A stretch of 32,442 bases of DNA from Syntrophomonas sp. (GCF_028707975.1 NZ_JAQVZX010000017.1:917-33358), one strand, 5' to 3'. Positions 8,244 through 19,758 are shown, numbered from the stretch's first letter. Notes: generated by a model from the sequence alone, not told the origin. A program made the numbers and translations.

Positions 8244-11200
8244 TTGTCAGAAAACTTTGATCGGATCAAAATATCCCTGGCTTCCCCAGAGCAGATCAGA
8301 TCATGGAGCAGCGGAGAGGTTAAGAAACCGGAAACCATAAACTACCGCACTCTAAGGCCAGAGAAGGAAGGCCTGTTCTGTGAGAAGATTTTTGGACCGG
8401 TAAAAGATTGGGAGTGCCATTGCGGGAAATACAAGCGGGTACGCCATAAAGGAATAGTCTGTGATCGTTGTGGTGTGGAGGTTACCACTTCCAAGGTAAG
8501 AAGAGAGCGGATGGGGCACATAGAACTGGCCGCTCCGGTTTGTCATATCTGGTACCTTAAAGGAATTCCCAGTCGTATGGGTTTGCTCCTGGATATGTCT
8601 CCCAAGGTTCTGGAAAAAGTAATATATTTCGTAAGTTATATTGTTCTGGATCCCGGTGATACCCCGCTGTTAAAAAAACAGCTGCTAAACGAGCGGGAGT
8701 ACCGGGAGAATCGGGATAGATATGGAGAAGCTTTTAAGGCTGGAATAGGGGCGGAAGCAGTAAAATCCTTGCTCTACGGAGTTGAACTGGATAAAATGTC
8801 ATCGGAGTTAAAAGAAGAAATATCTACTACTACCGGACAAAGAAAGAGCCGGGCTATAAAACGCTTGGAAGTAGTAGAGTCTTTCCGCCTATCAGGTAAT
8901 GAACCGGTGTGGATGATTTTAGATGTTTTGCCGGTTATTCCTCCAGATCTCAGGCCGATGGTACAACTGGATGGCGGTCGCTTTGCTACCTCTGACCTGA
9001 ATGACCTGTACCGCCGGGTGATAAACCGTAACAATCGCTTGAAAAGACTGCTTGACCTGGGGGCGCCAGACATTATTGTCCGTAATGAGAAAAGAATGTT
9101 GCAGGAAGCGGTGGATGCCCTGGTAGATAATGGACGGAGAGGAAGACCGGTTACCGGACCAGGCAATCGCCCGCTTAAATCGCTAAGTGATATGCTCAAA
9201 GGAAAGCAGGGACGTTTTCGTCAGAACCTTCTGGGTAAACGGGTGGATTATTCCGGCAGATCCGTAATTGTGGTAGGACCCAACCTGAAGATGCACCAGT
9301 GCGGGCTGCCCAAGGAAATGGCCCTGGAGCTTTTTAAACCCTTCGTAATGAAAAAACTGGTGGATAAGGCCATCGCCTCTAATATCAAGAGTGCCAAGAA
9401 GATGGTGGAAAGAGGCCGGGAAGAGGTGTGGGATATCCTGGATGATGTCATAAAAGAGCATCCGGTACTGTTGAACCGTGCTCCCACCTTGCATCGCCTG
9501 GGCATACAGGCTTTTGAACCAGTACTGGTGGAAGGACGTGCTCTGCAGCTTCATCCCCTGGTTTGTACCGCCTATAATGCTGACTTTGATGGAGACCAGA
9601 TGGCCGTACATGTACCCCTGTCCGCTGAGGCCCAGACCGAAGCCCGGCTATTGATGCTGGCCAGTAATAATATTTTGAACCCCAAAGATGGCAAACCGGT
9701 GGTGACTCCAACTCAGGACATGGTCATAGGCCTATACTACCTTACATTTATCAGTGCGGAAGCTTTCAGCAAGACGAATACCCGGGGCTTTAGCAGCCCG
9801 GACGAGGCTAGGATGGCATTTCAACTGGGGCAGATTGATTTACATGAAAAAATTCGTGTAAAGATGAATATGCCGCAAAAGACCGGTCGGGAAATACTGA
9901 AAAGCCATGAAGCCCAGACTTTCCTGGAGGAAATAGTGGATACCTCCGTGGGAAGGATTATTTTCAATGATACTATCCCGTCTAGTCTAGGATTCTACAA
10001 TGAAATAATAGATAAGAAAAAGTTGGGCAATATAGTCTACGAATGTTACCGTCTGGAAGGCAATGCCCGTACCGCTGACATGTTGGATGGACTTAAGAGG
10101 TTGGGCTATGAGTTCAGTACCAGGGCCGGTATCACCGTGGGCGTGACTGATTTTGAAACCCCCCCCGCCAAGTATGACATTCTTAAGGAGGCAGACCAGG
10201 AAGTAGAGTCTATCGAGAGTGATTATGAGGTAGGCTTAATTACCGATGAAGAAAGGCATGCCCAGGTGGTGGAGATCTGGAACCAGGCTACTGATGATGT
10301 AACCGAGGTTTTGAAAAATTCTTTATCGGAAGACAATCCCGTATATATGATGGCTACCTCCGGTGCACGCGGAAATTTCCAGCAGATTCGCCAACTGGCT
10401 GGAATGCGAGGACTTATGGCGGATCCTTCCGGTAAGATTATTGACCTTCCTATCAAGGCCAATTTCCGTGAAGGTTTAACCGTTCTAGAGTATTTTATTT
10501 CTACTCACGGCGCCAGGAAAGGCCTGGCTGACACAGCTTTGCGTACAGCTGATTCAGGTTACTTGACCCGCCGTCTGGTGGATGTATCACAGGATGTAAT
10601 TGTCCGCGAAGATGATTGTGAATCGGTGGAGGGCATTTGGGTAGGAAGGATAATGGAAGGCTCCCAACTTATTGAACCCTTGCACCAGCGAATCATTGGG
10701 CGGGTATCGGTTGACAGCATCATCCATCCTGATACTGGTGAGGTTCTGGTGGCGGAAAACCAGATGATTGATGATGATACCGGTTATGAAATTGAAATGG
10801 CCGGCATTGAAAAAGTAAAAATAAGAAGCGTTTTGACCTGCAAGACCCGGCATGGGGTTTGTAAGAAATGCTATGGGCGCAATCTGGCTACCGGCTATGA
10901 TGTAGAAATTGGTGAAGCCGTAGGAATATTGGCAGCACAGTCTATCGGGGAACCCGGTACCCAGCTTACCATGCGTACTTTCCATACCGGTGGAGTGGCT
11001 GGGGACGATATAACCCGCGGTCTACCCCGAGTGGAAGAGCTTTTCGAGGTGCGGAAGCCGAAAGGGCAGGCCGTAGTGGTAGAAGCAAACGGTAAAGTGA
11101 GATTTGGAGAGAACAAAGGACGACGGGAGGTAGAAGTACTGGGGGAAAAAGAAGAAGTCCTGGGAACCTACCCAGTTCATTATGGTTCGCGTTTGAAGGT

Positions 11201-11759
11201 GGGAGAAGGAGACTATGTTGAAATTGGTGATGCCCTGACCGAGGGCCCCCTGAACCCACATGATATTTTGAAGACCAAGGGTATGCAAGAAGTTCAGAGA
11301 TACCTTTTGCAGGAGGTGCAAAAAGTTTATCGATCCCAGGGGGTTGATATCAGTGATAAACACATAGAAATAATGATTCGCCAGATGCTCAAAAAGGTTA
11401 AGATAGAAGACCCGGGAGACACAGCACTTTTACCGGGAGCTTTTGTCGATATATCCAGCTTTGAAGATGAGAATAATCGTGAGATTAAAGCGAGGGGATT
11501 GCCGGCTACCTGTTCTCCTATGCTCCTGGGGATAACCAAGGCATCGTTGAATACGGATTCTTTCCTTTCGGCGGCTTCTTTCCAGGAGACCACCAAGGTG
11601 TTAACCGAAGCGGCTATAAAAGGGAAAGTAGACCATCTAATCGGTTTAAAAGAAAATGTTATAATTGGCAAATTGATTCCGGCCGGAACCGGTTATTCAG
11701 CTTACCGGGAAACCGGTATCATTGAGCCCGTGGAAGTCGAGAAGATGCTCTCAGAATAA
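8244..11759 (+). CDS. rpoC: DNA-directed RNA polymerase subunit beta'
   Basis: The beta' subunit holds the catalytic magnesium and the DNA clamp. The protein has 1171 residues from a TTG start preceded by GAAGGGAGAG. The N-terminal zinc finger uses C58, C60, C73 and C76. The active-site loop [12 protein letters not shown] supplies D447, D449 and D451. The second zinc site is C792, C866, C873 and C876. [10 protein letters not shown] in the trigger-loop region is present. A 138-base gap separates it from rpoB; I see no terminator or clear promoter in the gap, so rpoB and rpoC are probably cotranscribed. The next unit has its own promoter at 11778-11806. Confidence 0.98.
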   Translation: MSENFDRIKISLASPEQIRSWSSGEVKKPETINYRTLRPEKEGLFCEKIFGPVKDWECHCGKYKRVRHKGIVCDRCGVEVTTSKVRRERMGHIELAAPVCHIWYLKGIPSRMGLLLDMSPKVLEKVIYFVSYIVLDPGDTPLLKKQLLNEREYRENRDRYGEAFKAGIGAEAVKSLLYGVELDKMSSELKEEISTTTGQRKSRAIKRLEVVESFRLSGNEPVWMILDVLPVIPPDLRPMVQLDGGRFATSDLNDLYRRVINRNNRLKRLLDLGAPDIIVRNEKRMLQEAVDALVDNGRRGRPVTGPGNRPLKSLSDMLKGKQGRFRQNLLGKRVDYSGRSVIVVGPNLKMHQCGLPKEMALELFKPFVMKKLVDKAIASNIKSAKKMVERGREEVWDILDDVIKEHPVLLNRAPTLHRLGIQAFEPVLVEGRALQLHPLVCTAYNADFDGDQMAVHVPLSAEAQTEARLLMLASNNILNPKDGKPVVTPTQDMVIGLYYLTFISAEAFSKTNTRGFSSPDEARMAFQLGQIDLHEKIRVKMNMPQKTGREILKSHEAQTFLEEIVDTSVGRIIFNDTIPSSLGFYNEIIDKKKLGNIVYECYRLEGNARTADMLDGLKRLGYEFSTRAGITVGVTDFETPPAKYDILKEADQEVESIESDYEVGLITDEERHAQVVEIWNQATDDVTEVLKNSLSEDNPVYMMATSGARGNFQQIRQLAGMRGLMADPSGKIIDLPIKANFREGLTVLEYFISTHGARKGLADTALRTADSGYLTRRLVDVSQDVIVREDDCESVEGIWVGRIMEGSQLIEPLHQRIIGRVSVDSIIHPDTGEVLVAENQMIDDDTGYEIEMAGIEKVKIRSVLTCKTRHGVCKKCYGRNLATGYDVEIGEAVGILAAQSIGEPGTQLTMRTFHTGGVAGDDITRGLPRVEELFEVRKPKGQAVVVEANGKVRFGENKGRREVEVLGEKEEVLGTYPVHYGSRLKVGEGDYVEIGDALTEGPLNPHDILKTKGMQEVQRYLLQEVQKVYRSQGVDISDKHIEIMIRQMLKKVKIEDPGDTALLPGAFVDISSFEDENNREIKARGLPATCSPMLLGITKASLNTDSFLSAASFQETTKVLTEAAIKGKVDHLIGLKENVIIGKLIPAGTGYSAYRETGIIEPVEVEKMLSE

Positions 11760-11777
11760 ACTGCTCCAAGAAACTAT

Positions 11778-11806
11778 TTGACGGGGCTCCCACCAGGTGC
11801 TAAAAT
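11778..11806 (+). promoter_or_regulatory. Sigma-A type promoter for the str operon (ybxF-rpsL-rpsG-fusA)
   Basis: TTGACG (11778-11783, 5 of 6) and TAAAAT (11801-11806, 5 of 6) are separated by exactly 17 bases. It lies 19 bases after the rpoC stop and 70 bases before ybxF, where the str operon would begin. This is the best promoter match in the window. Confidence 0.75.
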
Positions 11807-11875
11807 ATTTAAGTGCGTGGCAAATTCGCCGGATTGGTCTGGTGAGCGGCTTGTTTTAAGGAGGAGGGTTAGCCT

Positions 11876-12127
11876 TTGCCACTGGAAAAGATCAGGGATT
11901 ATCCCAAGGTAATTGGAAGCAAGCAAGTTAAGAAAGCACTTAGCCGGGATGAGGCCAGGAAAGTATTTATTGCCGCTGATGCCGAACCCCACATTGTGGA
12001 AGCCATAAAAAGGCTTTGCCAGGGAAAAGAAGTGGAAGTCGAAATGGTGGAGACTATGGAAAAACTCGGCAAATCCTGTGGGATCGATGTGGGCTCAGCA
12101 ACGGTAGCCCTCTTGAAAGACCACTAA
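11876..12127 (+). CDS. ybxF: L7Ae-family ribosome-associated protein (YbxF/L7Ae-like)
   Basis: This 83-residue protein belongs to the L7Ae/L30e/S12e family, whose members bind kink-turn RNA. Family features include the segment SRDEARKVFIAADAEPHIVEAIKRLC and the later KLGKSCGIDVGSATVALL. The position between rpoC and rpsL is that of Bacillus ybxF. Its exact role in bacteria is not settled; kink-turn binding is known for the family. The start is TTG with AAGGAGGAGG 9-11 bases upstream. It is the first gene after the promoter at 11778-11806. Confidence 0.92.
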   Translation: MPLEKIRDYPKVIGSKQVKKALSRDEARKVFIAADAEPHIVEAIKRLCQGKEVEVEMVETMEKLGKSCGIDVGSATVALLKDH

Positions 12128-12223
12128 AGGGTGCTTCATTACTGAAGGAGAGAAGTACCCATGGAAATTGAGTGAGGGGAAGTAAAGTTGGCTCCTCTAT
12201 TACTGCCCATAATGAAATAAAAA

Positions 12224-12257
12224 GAAATGCGAAGCATTTCGCTAAATTATTTATAAT
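12224..12257 (+). promoter_or_regulatory. Hairpin and perfect TATAAT before rpsL
   Basis: In the 169-base gap before rpsL, GAAATGC (12224-12230) pairs perfectly with GCATTTC (12234-12240) around a GAA loop. A perfect TATAAT follows at 12252-12257. No -35 box is seen at the right distance, so a second, possibly activated, promoter or a processing hairpin are both possible. Confidence 0.35.
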
Positions 12258-12296
12258 CATCAAAGTATAGCCAAGCAGTAGAAGGGAGGTGCAGAA

Positions 12297-13159
<863 letters not shown>

Positions 13160-13177
13160 GTCGAAAAGAGGAATTCA

Positions 13178-15262
13178 ATGGCTGACGGCTTAGATTTAAC
13201 TGCTATTAGAAATATTGGCATTATGGCTCATATTGATGCCGGGAAAACAACCACTACGGAAAGAATATTGTTTTATTCCGGACGGGTTCATAAGATGGGT
13301 GAAGTCGATAAAGGTACCGCTACAATGGACTGGATGAGCCAGGAGCAGGAAAGAGGAATAACTATAACCTCAGCTGCTACAGCCTGTAAATGGAAGGATT
13401 ACTTTGTCAACATCATCGACACGCCCGGCCATGTGGACTTTACCGTTGAGGTAGAGCGCTCATTAAGAGTGCTTGATGGGTCTATAGGTATTTTTTGCGC
13501 GGTAGCTGGCGTACAACCACAATCAGAGACCGTATGGAGACAGGCCGATCGCTACCAAGTTCCTCGCATTGCCTATGTAAATAAAATGGATCGTGTGGGG
13601 GCGGACTTTTTCCGGGTAATTGAAATGATTAGGAAAAACCTGGGTAGCGACGCAGTGGCCATACAATTACCCATCGGGGTGGAGGAATCATTCTCTGGCG
13701 TTATTGATTTGATCGAATTTAAAGCCTACATCTATGAAGATGATAGCGGTGAGCAATACCAGGAGAGGGAATTAAACGTTAACGAAAGGGCAGAAGCCCA
13801 GGAGTTTAGGAATATTCTTCTGGAGAGATTATCCGAATACGATGACATTATACTGGAAAAATACCTGGAGGCTCAGGAGATTTCCCCGGCGGAAATTAAA
13901 AGTTCTTTGAGAAGAAATTGCATCGCCAACCAAATAGTACCTGTACTTTGCGGGTCTTCTTTTAAGAACAAGGGAGTGCAGATGCTGCTGGATGCGGTGG
14001 TGAACTACCTGCCTTCCCCCCTTGATATACCTGCAATCGAGGCGATGGATATAGCCAGTGGCGAAAGCATAAAAATAAAGCCTGAAGTTGAAGCTCCTCT
14101 TTGTGCTCTGGCGTTCAAACTAGCCAGTGACCCTTATGTGGGAAAATTAACCTACTTTCGGATTTATTCCGGTCACATAAAGGCAGGAAGCTCTCTTTTC
14201 AACAGTCGTCAGGATAGAAAAGAGCGCTTTAGCAGAATACTGAAAATGCATGCCAACCACCGCGAGGAAATAGAGGAAGCTTATGCTGGTGATATTGTTG
14301 CCGGGGTAGGTTTGAAAAACACGGTAACCGGCGACACACTCTGCAGTGAGAACCATCCCGTCTTGTTGGAAACGATTGATTTTCCGGAACCGGTAATTGA
14401 TGTAGCCATCGAGGCCAAAACCAGAGCTGACCAGGAAAGAATTGAAGAAAGCCTGCGGCGGTTAGCGGAAGAAGACCCTACATTCCAAACCAGGCAGGAT
14501 GAAGAAAGCGGCCAGACAATAATATCCGGTATGGGGGAATTACACCTGGAGATTATTATTGACCGCATGCTTAGAGAATTTAAGGTTAATGCAAACATAG
14601 GCAAGCCACAGGTGGCCTACAAAGAAACGCCCAAGAAAAAGGCCGCTGCAGAAGTCAAGTTTGACCGGCAAGCTGGTGGGCGCGGGCAATATGCCCATGT
14701 AATACTGGAAATCTTACCCCTTGCTGAGGGCCAGGGCAAGAAGTTTGTAGATAGATCCAGCCCCGAAGCTATTCCCCGCGATTATGTACCTGCGGTGGAA
14801 ATGGGGGCGCGGGAAGCATTACAGGCCGGCATCCTGGCCGGATACCCGGTAGATGACGTGGAAGTGGTTCTAAAGGGTGGTTCCTATCATGAGGTCGATT
14901 CCAATGAACCAGCCTTTAAGATTGCCGCCAGCATGGCTCTAAAGGAAGCCCTGGGTAATGCCCAATCAGTTTTCCTGGAGCCGGTCATGGATTTGGAGAT
15001 AATCTCTCCTGAGGAATACCTGGGAGATGTAATTTCCGATTTAAATGCCCGTCGGGGAAGGATAATGGCTCTGGAAGAGAACCGTGAGGCTAAAGTGGTA
15101 AAAGGGCTGGTACCACTGGCAGAAACCTTTGGTTATGCTACCAGCTTAAGGTCACTCAGTCAGGGCCGTGCAAGTTTTTCCATGAAGATAAAGAATTATG
15201 CCGAGGTTCCAGAATCAAAGAGCCGGGAGATAATAGCACGAAGATATGGGCTGCCGGTGTAA
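13178..15262 (+). CDS. fusA: Elongation factor G
   Basis: EF-G is the GTPase that drives tRNA-mRNA translocation and ribosome recycling. The 694 residues give the full five-domain form. The P-loop is [12 protein letters not shown] (from residue 17), the switch I region ends [10 protein letters not shown], and DTPGH, NKMD and GSSF are the remaining G motifs. Domain IV contains the [11 protein letters not shown] segment. The start ATG has an AAAAGAGGA site. It lies in its usual place after rpsG. The next gene, tuf, is separated by 172 bases with repeats and a promoter. Confidence 0.98.
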   Translation: MADGLDLTAIRNIGIMAHIDAGKTTTTERILFYSGRVHKMGEVDKGTATMDWMSQEQERGITITSAATACKWKDYFVNIIDTPGHVDFTVEVERSLRVLDGSIGIFCAVAGVQPQSETVWRQADRYQVPRIAYVNKMDRVGADFFRVIEMIRKNLGSDAVAIQLPIGVEESFSGVIDLIEFKAYIYEDDSGEQYQERELNVNERAEAQEFRNILLERLSEYDDIILEKYLEAQEISPAEIKSSLRRNCIANQIVPVLCGSSFKNKGVQMLLDAVVNYLPSPLDIPAIEAMDIASGESIKIKPEVEAPLCALAFKLASDPYVGKLTYFRIYSGHIKAGSSLFNSRQDRKERFSRILKMHANHREEIEEAYAGDIVAGVGLKNTVTGDTLCSENHPVLLETIDFPEPVIDVAIEAKTRADQERIEESLRRLAEEDPTFQTRQDEESGQTIISGMGELHLEIIIDRMLREFKVNANIGKPQVAYKETPKKKAAAEVKFDRQAGGRGQYAHVILEILPLAEGQGKKFVDRSSPEAIPRDYVPAVEMGAREALQAGILAGYPVDDVEVVLKGGSYHEVDSNEPAFKIAASMALKEALGNAQSVFLEPVMDLEIISPEEYLGDVISDLNARRGRIMALEENREAKVVKGLVPLAETFGYATSLRSLSQGRASFSMKIKNYAEVPESKSREIIARRYGLPV

Positions 15263-15266
15263 GGCG

Positions 15267-15298
15267 GAAGACGGATGCTGGAAGACAGAAGACGGATG
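15267..15298 (+). repeat. Short direct repeats after fusA
   Basis: GAAGACGGATG occurs at 15267-15277 and again at 15288-15298, with a partial copy GAAGACAG at 15281-15288 between them. It starts five bases after the fusA stop. Similar GACG/CGTC-rich sequence occurs after rplQ. Confidence 0.6.
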
Positions 15299-15330
15299 AC
15301 AGATGAGGTAAGGGTCGTGCGAGCGGTATA

Positions 15331-15358
15331 TTTATACAAGCTAATGTACAATTATAAT
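15331..15358 (+). promoter_or_regulatory. Probable promoter for the second tuf gene
   Basis: A perfect -10 box TATAAT (15353-15358) is preceded by TTTATA (15331-15336, 4 of 6) at 16 bases. It lies 77 bases upstream of the tuf start. An inverted repeat GTATA-TT-TATAC overlaps the -35 box. The 15263-15434 gap otherwise holds only the direct repeats. Confidence 0.55.
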
Positions 15359-15434
15359 TTTTTACATCCAAAGGTAACTAGGTGCCTGGCACTAATAATA
15401 AAAAACAAATTCAAAAGGAAAGGTGAGAGAAAGG

Positions 15435-16637
15435 ATGGCAAAGGCAAAATACGAGAGGACGAAACCTCATCTTAACATTGGAACCATAGGTCACATAGAC
15501 CATGGCAAGACCACATTGACAGCAGCCATAACCCAGACCCTGTCCAAAGTGGGAGGAGCCAAGGCTACGTCCTATGAAGAGATTGACAAAGCCCCGGAAG
15601 AGCGGGAAAGAGGCATAACCATCAACACCTCGCATGTTGAATATCAAACCGAAACCCGTCACTACGCTCATGTAGACTGCCCTGGTCATGCTGACTACAT
15701 AAAGAACATGATCACCGGAGCAGCGCAGATGGACGGATCCATACTGGTAGTATCATCTGCGGATGGCCCCATGCCACAGACCCGGGAGCATATACTGCTG
15801 TCCCGTCAGGTAGGGGTACCATATATAGTAGTATTTATGAACAAGACCGACATGGTCGACGACCCCGAACTATTAGAGCTGGTAGAAATGGAAGTGAGAG
15901 AACTCTTAAGTTTCTACGAATTTCCCGGAGACGACATACCCGTAGTAATGGGTTCAGCCCTGAAAGCCCTGGAATGCGGCTGTGGCACCCGGGAATGTGA
16001 GTGGTGCAAGCATATATGGGAACTGATGGATGCCGTTGACAGCTATATACCCATGCCCGAAAGAGCAGTTGACAAGCCCTTCCTGATGCCGATAGAAGAC
16101 GTATTCACCATAACCGGAAGAGGCACCGTAACCACGGGAAGAGTAGAGAGAGGGCAGGTAAAAGTAGGAGACGAAGTAGAAATAGTAGGGATGAGAGAAG
16201 CCACCAGAAAGACCGTATGCACCGGAGTAGAAATGTTCCGCAAGCTTCTTGACTATGCCGAAGCCGGAGACAATATCGGCACCCTGTTAAGAGGAGTAGA
16301 CCGCAAAGAAGTAGAGAGAGGCATGGTGTTGGCCAAGCCCGGCAGCATCAAGCCCCTGACCGCATTCAATGCTGAAGTATATGTCCTGACCAAAGAAGAA
16401 GGCGGGAGACACACCCCGTTCTTTGGTGGTTACAGACCGCAGTTCTACTTCCGGACCACAGACGTAACCGGAATAATCCAGTTACCCGAAGGAGTAGAGA
16501 TGGTAATGCCCGGGGACAATGTACAGATGGCAATAGAGCTAATAACCCCGATAGCGGCAGAAGAGGGCTTGAGATTCGCCATTCGTGAAGGCGGCAGAAC
16601 CGTAGGTGCCGGTGTGGTCACCAGTTTGAACGAGTAA
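15435..16637 (+). CDS. tuf: Elongation factor Tu, second (complete) copy
   Basis: EF-Tu delivers aminoacyl-tRNA to the ribosomal A site. The 400-residue protein shows G19-HIDHGKT, the switch I end RGITIN, DCPGH, NKTD and GSAL motifs, then two beta-barrel domains. The G domain has a cysteine-rich insert with C181, C183, C188 and C191 (spacing C-x-C-x4-C-x2-C) where many EF-Tu have a short acidic loop. Isoleucine is coded mainly by ATA (18 of 26 by my count), unlike its neighbours. ATG 15435 is preferred over the in-frame GTG 15423 because AAAGGTGAG lies just before it. Its end is identical to the partial tuf at 1-121. Confidence 0.98.
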   Translation: MAKAKYERTKPHLNIGTIGHIDHGKTTLTAAITQTLSKVGGAKATSYEEIDKAPEERERGITINTSHVEYQTETRHYAHVDCPGHADYIKNMITGAAQMDGSILVVSSADGPMPQTREHILLSRQVGVPYIVVFMNKTDMVDDPELLELVEMEVRELLSFYEFPGDDIPVVMGSALKALECGCGTRECEWCKHIWELMDAVDSYIPMPERAVDKPFLMPIEDVFTITGRGTVTTGRVERGQVKVGDEVEIVGMREATRKTVCTGVEMFRKLLDYAEAGDNIGTLLRGVDRKEVERGMVLAKPGSIKPLTAFNAEVYVLTKEEGGRHTPFFGGYRPQFYFRTTDVTGIIQLPEGVEMVMPGDNVQMAIELITPIAAEEGLRFAIREGGRTVGAGVVTSLNE

Positions 16638-16650
16638 ACAGGGTGATAAA

Positions 16651-16677
16651 GGGCAGGGGATAAAACGGCCCTTGCCC
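16651..16677 (+). terminator. GC-rich hairpin after the second tuf copy
   Basis: GGGCAGGGG (16651-16659) pairs with CCCTTGCCC (16669-16677), nine pairs with one G-U, 13 bases after the tuf stop. As with the first tuf, no T run follows. It may partly end transcription or protect the mRNA end before rpsJ. Confidence 0.45.
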
Positions 16678-16732
16678 CCGAACGCCCGGACGCGTGTATT
16701 ATTGAAGCCAGTCTAAGGAGGTTTAACAGAGA

Positions 16733-17044
16733 GTGAATGGCCAGCAAAAAGTAAGAATTAGACTAAAGGCGTTTGACCATAAGCTTCTGGATCAGTCTTC
16801 ACAAAAGATTGTGGAGACAGCCAGGAAGAATGGTTCCAGTGTTTCCGGTCCGATTCCGTTACCGACGGGAAAAAGTATCTACACTGTACTGCGCTCTCCC
16901 CATGTAAATAAGGATTCACGGGAACAGTTTGAAATGAGAACCCATAAACGCCTGATAGATATACTTGATCCTAACCCCAAGACCATAGATGCTCTGATGC
17001 ACCTGGATTTACCTTCAGGAGTAGATATAGAGATCAAGCTGTAG
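16733..17044 (+). CDS. rpsJ: 30S ribosomal protein S10 (NusE)
   Basis: S10 is part of the 30S head and also acts as NusE in antitermination, contacting NusG. It has 103 residues beginning at GTG, with an AAGGAGG site 11 bases upstream. It contains [15 protein letters not shown] and [24 protein letters not shown] in pieces typical of the family. It opens the S10 cluster; no clear promoter is seen in the 95-base gap after tuf, so read-through from tuf is likely. Confidence 0.98.
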   Translation: MNGQQKVRIRLKAFDHKLLDQSSQKIVETARKNGSSVSGPIPLPTGKSIYTVLRSPHVNKDSREQFEMRTHKRLIDILDPNPKTIDALMHLDLPSGVDIEIKL

Positions 17045-17112
17045 TCCAAAAACTGCTTAAGAGACCAGTGGGAATACGGGGCCTCGCGAGCCAGGGAAGA
17101 TTTCTGAAAAAA

Positions 17113-17141
17113 GAAGTGACGTTGGAGCTCCCACTTCCAAC
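17113..17141 (+). promoter_or_regulatory. Two mutually exclusive hairpins before rplC
   Basis: In the 126-base rpsJ-rplC gap, GAAGTG (17113-17118) can pair with CACTTC (17132-17137), and GTTGGA (17121-17126) can pair with TCCAAC (17136-17141). The two helices compete for the same bases. A control role is only a suggestion. Confidence 0.3.
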
Positions 17142-17170
17142 CTATCACCAAGAAGACGGAGGTAATTAAG

Positions 17171-17809
17171 GTGACTACTAGCAAGAAATCCATAATGGGA
17201 ATCAAAATTGGAATGACACAAATATTTGATGAGAACGATAAAGCTGTACCAGTGAGCATTATTGAAGCTGGTCCCTGTACAGTTTTGCAGAAGAAAAAGT
17301 TGGAGAGCGATGGTTATGAGTCCATTCAGGTAGGCTTTTACAACCTGAAAGAAAAACTGGCCAATAAGCCAGCCAGAGGGCACTTCAAAAAAGCCAATGT
17401 GAAACCGCTGCGCTACATCAGGGAATTCCGTATTGATAATGTAGATGAATATGATGTGGGGCAGGAAATAACGGCGGAAATTTTCGCGGCAGGAGATCTG
17501 GTAGATGTAATTGGTATTTCAAAGGGTAAAGGTTTTGCCGGCGGTGTTAAAAGACATAACTTTGCTCGTGGCTCCATGGGTCATGGCTCCAAATATCACC
17601 GGCGCCCCGGTTCCCTGGGAGCAAAGGGACCGGCCCGCGTTTTTAAGGGAAGAAAGCTCCCGGGTCGACTTGGGGGAGGAAGAGTTACGGTTCAGGGCTT
17701 GAAGGTAGTAAAAGTCTATCCGGATAGGAATCTCATTCTTATCAAAGGTTCAATTCCAGGGCCCAAGAGAGGTTTTGTCATTATAAAGAATTCAGTTAAG
17801 GAAAAATAG
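17171..17809 (+). CDS. rplC: 50S ribosomal protein L3
   Basis: L3 is an early-assembly protein whose extension reaches the peptidyl-transferase centre. At 212 residues the length is normal. The long loop contains GSMGHGSKYHRRPGSLG and the following RKLPGRLGGGRVTVQGL, which are diagnostic. The start is GTG after a GGAGGT site. It leads the L3-L4-L23-L2 run in the usual order, with 55 bases to rplD. Confidence 0.98.
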   Translation: MTTSKKSIMGIKIGMTQIFDENDKAVPVSIIEAGPCTVLQKKKLESDGYESIQVGFYNLKEKLANKPARGHFKKANVKPLRYIREFRIDNVDEYDVGQEITAEIFAAGDLVDVIGISKGKGFAGGVKRHNFARGSMGHGSKYHRRPGSLGAKGPARVFKGRKLPGRLGGGRVTVQGLKVVKVYPDRNLILIKGSIPGPKRGFVIIKNSVKEK

Positions 17810-17864
17810 TAGAATAGCAAAATAAATTGAGCTTTTCACTATTTAAGAGGAGGTAGGCAAAAAA

Positions 17865-18488
17865 ATGCCCAAGGTTGCGTTGTATGATATGAGCGGGGCC
17901 CAGATTGGAGAAATAGAACTAAATGACAGCGTTTTCGGTATTAAGCCCAACCAGGCGGTTTTGTTTGATTTCGTAAAAATGCAACTGGCCAATAAGCGAG
18001 CGGGTACTGCCTCGAGCAAGACCAGAGCTGAAGTCAGGGGCGGAGGCAAGAAACCCTGGCGGCAAAAAGGTACCGGTCGGGCTCGCGTAGGTAGCAGCAG
18101 AAACCCGGTATGGACTAAAGGGGGAGTCGCCTTTGGGCCCAGGCCCAGAGACTTTTCCTATAGATTACCGCGTAAAGTCAGAAGATTGGCTATGAAATCA
18201 GCACTATCCAGCAAGGTGATCGATAACAATATTATTGTAGTTGATTCCCTCACTTTTGATGAACCCAAAACCAGGCTTATGGTACAGACACTGAAGTCAT
18301 TGCCGGTAGGAAAGAAAACCCTGGTGGTTACCGCTTATGGTGATCCCAACTTAGTCAAATCAGCGCGTAACATCCCCGGGGTAAAACCCTTAAGAGCAGA
18401 TTTTATTAATGTTTATGATTTGCTGCATTACGATACTTTGCTCATTACCCGCGAGGCAGTAGCCCGGGTAGAGGAGGTGTTTGCCTAA
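17865..18488 (+). CDS. rplD: 50S ribosomal protein L4
   Basis: L4 lines the nascent-peptide exit tunnel near the macrolide site and in E. coli represses the S10 operon. The 207 residues include the tunnel loop [20 protein letters not shown]. This loop appears intact, with no sign of a macrolide-resistance deletion. The start ATG follows AGAGGAGGTAG. The stop TAA is directly followed by the rplW ATG with no spacer, so translation is probably coupled; the rplW ribosome binding site GAGGAGG lies within the end of rplD. Confidence 0.98.
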   Translation: MPKVALYDMSGAQIGEIELNDSVFGIKPNQAVLFDFVKMQLANKRAGTASSKTRAEVRGGGKKPWRQKGTGRARVGSSRNPVWTKGGVAFGPRPRDFSYRLPRKVRRLAMKSALSSKVIDNNIIVVDSLTFDEPKTRLMVQTLKSLPVGKKTLVVTAYGDPNLVKSARNIPGVKPLRADFINVYDLLHYDTLLITREAVARVEEVFA

Positions 18489-18776
18489 ATGAAAGACTAC
18501 CGAGACATTATAATCAAGCCGGTGGTAACCGAAAAATCTATGAATATGCTGGCCGATAACAAATACACTTTTATTGTCGACAAGCGCGCCAATAAAACGG
18601 AAATAAAAAACGCTATTGAGAATATTTTTGAAGTTAGAGTAGAGAGCATAAATACTATTAATGTAAAAGGCAAACCCAAACGGATGGGCCGCTTTGAGGG
18701 CAAAAAACCCGACCGTAAAAAGGCTGTAATTAGTCTTAAACCTGGTCAGAAGATACGTTTGTTTGAAGGCATGTAA
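18489..18776 (+). CDS. rplW: 50S ribosomal protein L23
   Basis: L23 sits at the tunnel exit and is the docking site for trigger factor and the signal recognition particle. The 95-residue length is standard. Recognisable segments are [11 protein letters not shown] at the N-terminus and [20 protein letters not shown] in the middle. The ATG abuts the rplD stop and uses a GAGGAGG site inside rplD. Confidence 0.98.
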   Translation: MKDYRDIIIKPVVTEKSMNMLADNKYTFIVDKRANKTEIKNAIENIFEVRVESINTINVKGKPKRMGRFEGKKPDRKKAVISLKPGQKIRLFEGM

Positions 18777-18844
18777 ATTAATTCTTAGATTATATAGATT
18801 ATTGCCAGATAAATTTACTGTCGTAGTAAGGAGTGAAACGATAG

Positions 18845-19672
18845 ATGGGTATAAAGAAATTCAAGCCTACGACACCCAGCAGAAGGCATATGACCACTAT
18901 GAGTTTTGAAGAAATCACCAAGCAGGAACCTGATAAAGCGCTAACTGCACCGCTAAAAAGGAAAGCCGGCAGAAATGCCAAGGGTCGTATGACAGTAAGA
19001 CATCGGGGTGGCGGGCACAAACGCCTGTATCGTGTGGTTGATTTCAAGAGGGTTAAAGATAACGTACCGGCCCGGGTGGCAGCTATTGAATATGATCCCA
19101 ATCGCTCGGCTAATATTGCCTTGTTGCATTATTTTGACGGGCATAAGGCTTATATCATAGCACCCCATAATTTGAAGGTGGGCGATGTGATAGAATCAGG
19201 CCCCAACGCCGATATAAAGACAGGTAATACCCTGCCGTTGAAGGACATACCAGTGGGTTCGTTGATTCACAATATTGAATTAAGGCCGGGTAAAGGCGCT
19301 CAATTGGTACGTTCGGCAGGAGTGGTAGCGCAGTTGATGGCCAAAGAAGGAGCCTATGCGCATGTACGCTTACCCTCCGGAGAGGTAAGGCTTATTCACG
19401 TAAGTTGCCGGGCTACTTTAGGTCAGGTAGGGAACCTGGAGCATGAGAATATGACTCTGGGTAAAGCCGGACGTACTCGCTGGTTGGGTATTAGGCCGAC
19501 CGTAAGAGGATCAGTAATGAATCCGACCGATCATCCACATGGTGGTGGAGAAGGACGTGCTCCTATTGGTAGGAAATACCCGGTATCTCCCTGGGGTAAG
19601 ATAGCCATAGGGGGTAAAACCCGCAAGAAAAAACCATCTGACAATATGATTGTCAGAAAGCGCAAGCCCTAA
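18845..19672 (+). CDS. rplB: 50S ribosomal protein L2
   Basis: L2 is among the most conserved ribosomal proteins; it helps subunit joining and peptidyl-transferase function. The 275 residues are the usual length. Diagnostic pieces are [19 protein letters not shown] near the N-terminus and [18 protein letters not shown] near the C-terminus, which carries the conserved histidine. The ATG follows AAGGAGTGA. The 68-base gap before it shows no clear signal. Confidence 0.98.
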   Translation: MGIKKFKPTTPSRRHMTTMSFEEITKQEPDKALTAPLKRKAGRNAKGRMTVRHRGGGHKRLYRVVDFKRVKDNVPARVAAIEYDPNRSANIALLHYFDGHKAYIIAPHNLKVGDVIESGPNADIKTGNTLPLKDIPVGSLIHNIELRPGKGAQLVRSAGVVAQLMAKEGAYAHVRLPSGEVRLIHVSCRATLGQVGNLEHENMTLGKAGRTRWLGIRPTVRGSVMNPTDHPHGGGEGRAPIGRKYPVSPWGKIAIGGKTRKKKPSDNMIVRKRKP

Positions 19673-19758
19673 GGAGAACGTTTAAGCTTAAAGAGAAGCA
19701 TAATTTGGGTTAACGCCCGCTTAAGGTAAATCTCTAGCAGAAAAAAGGAGGTCTTTAG

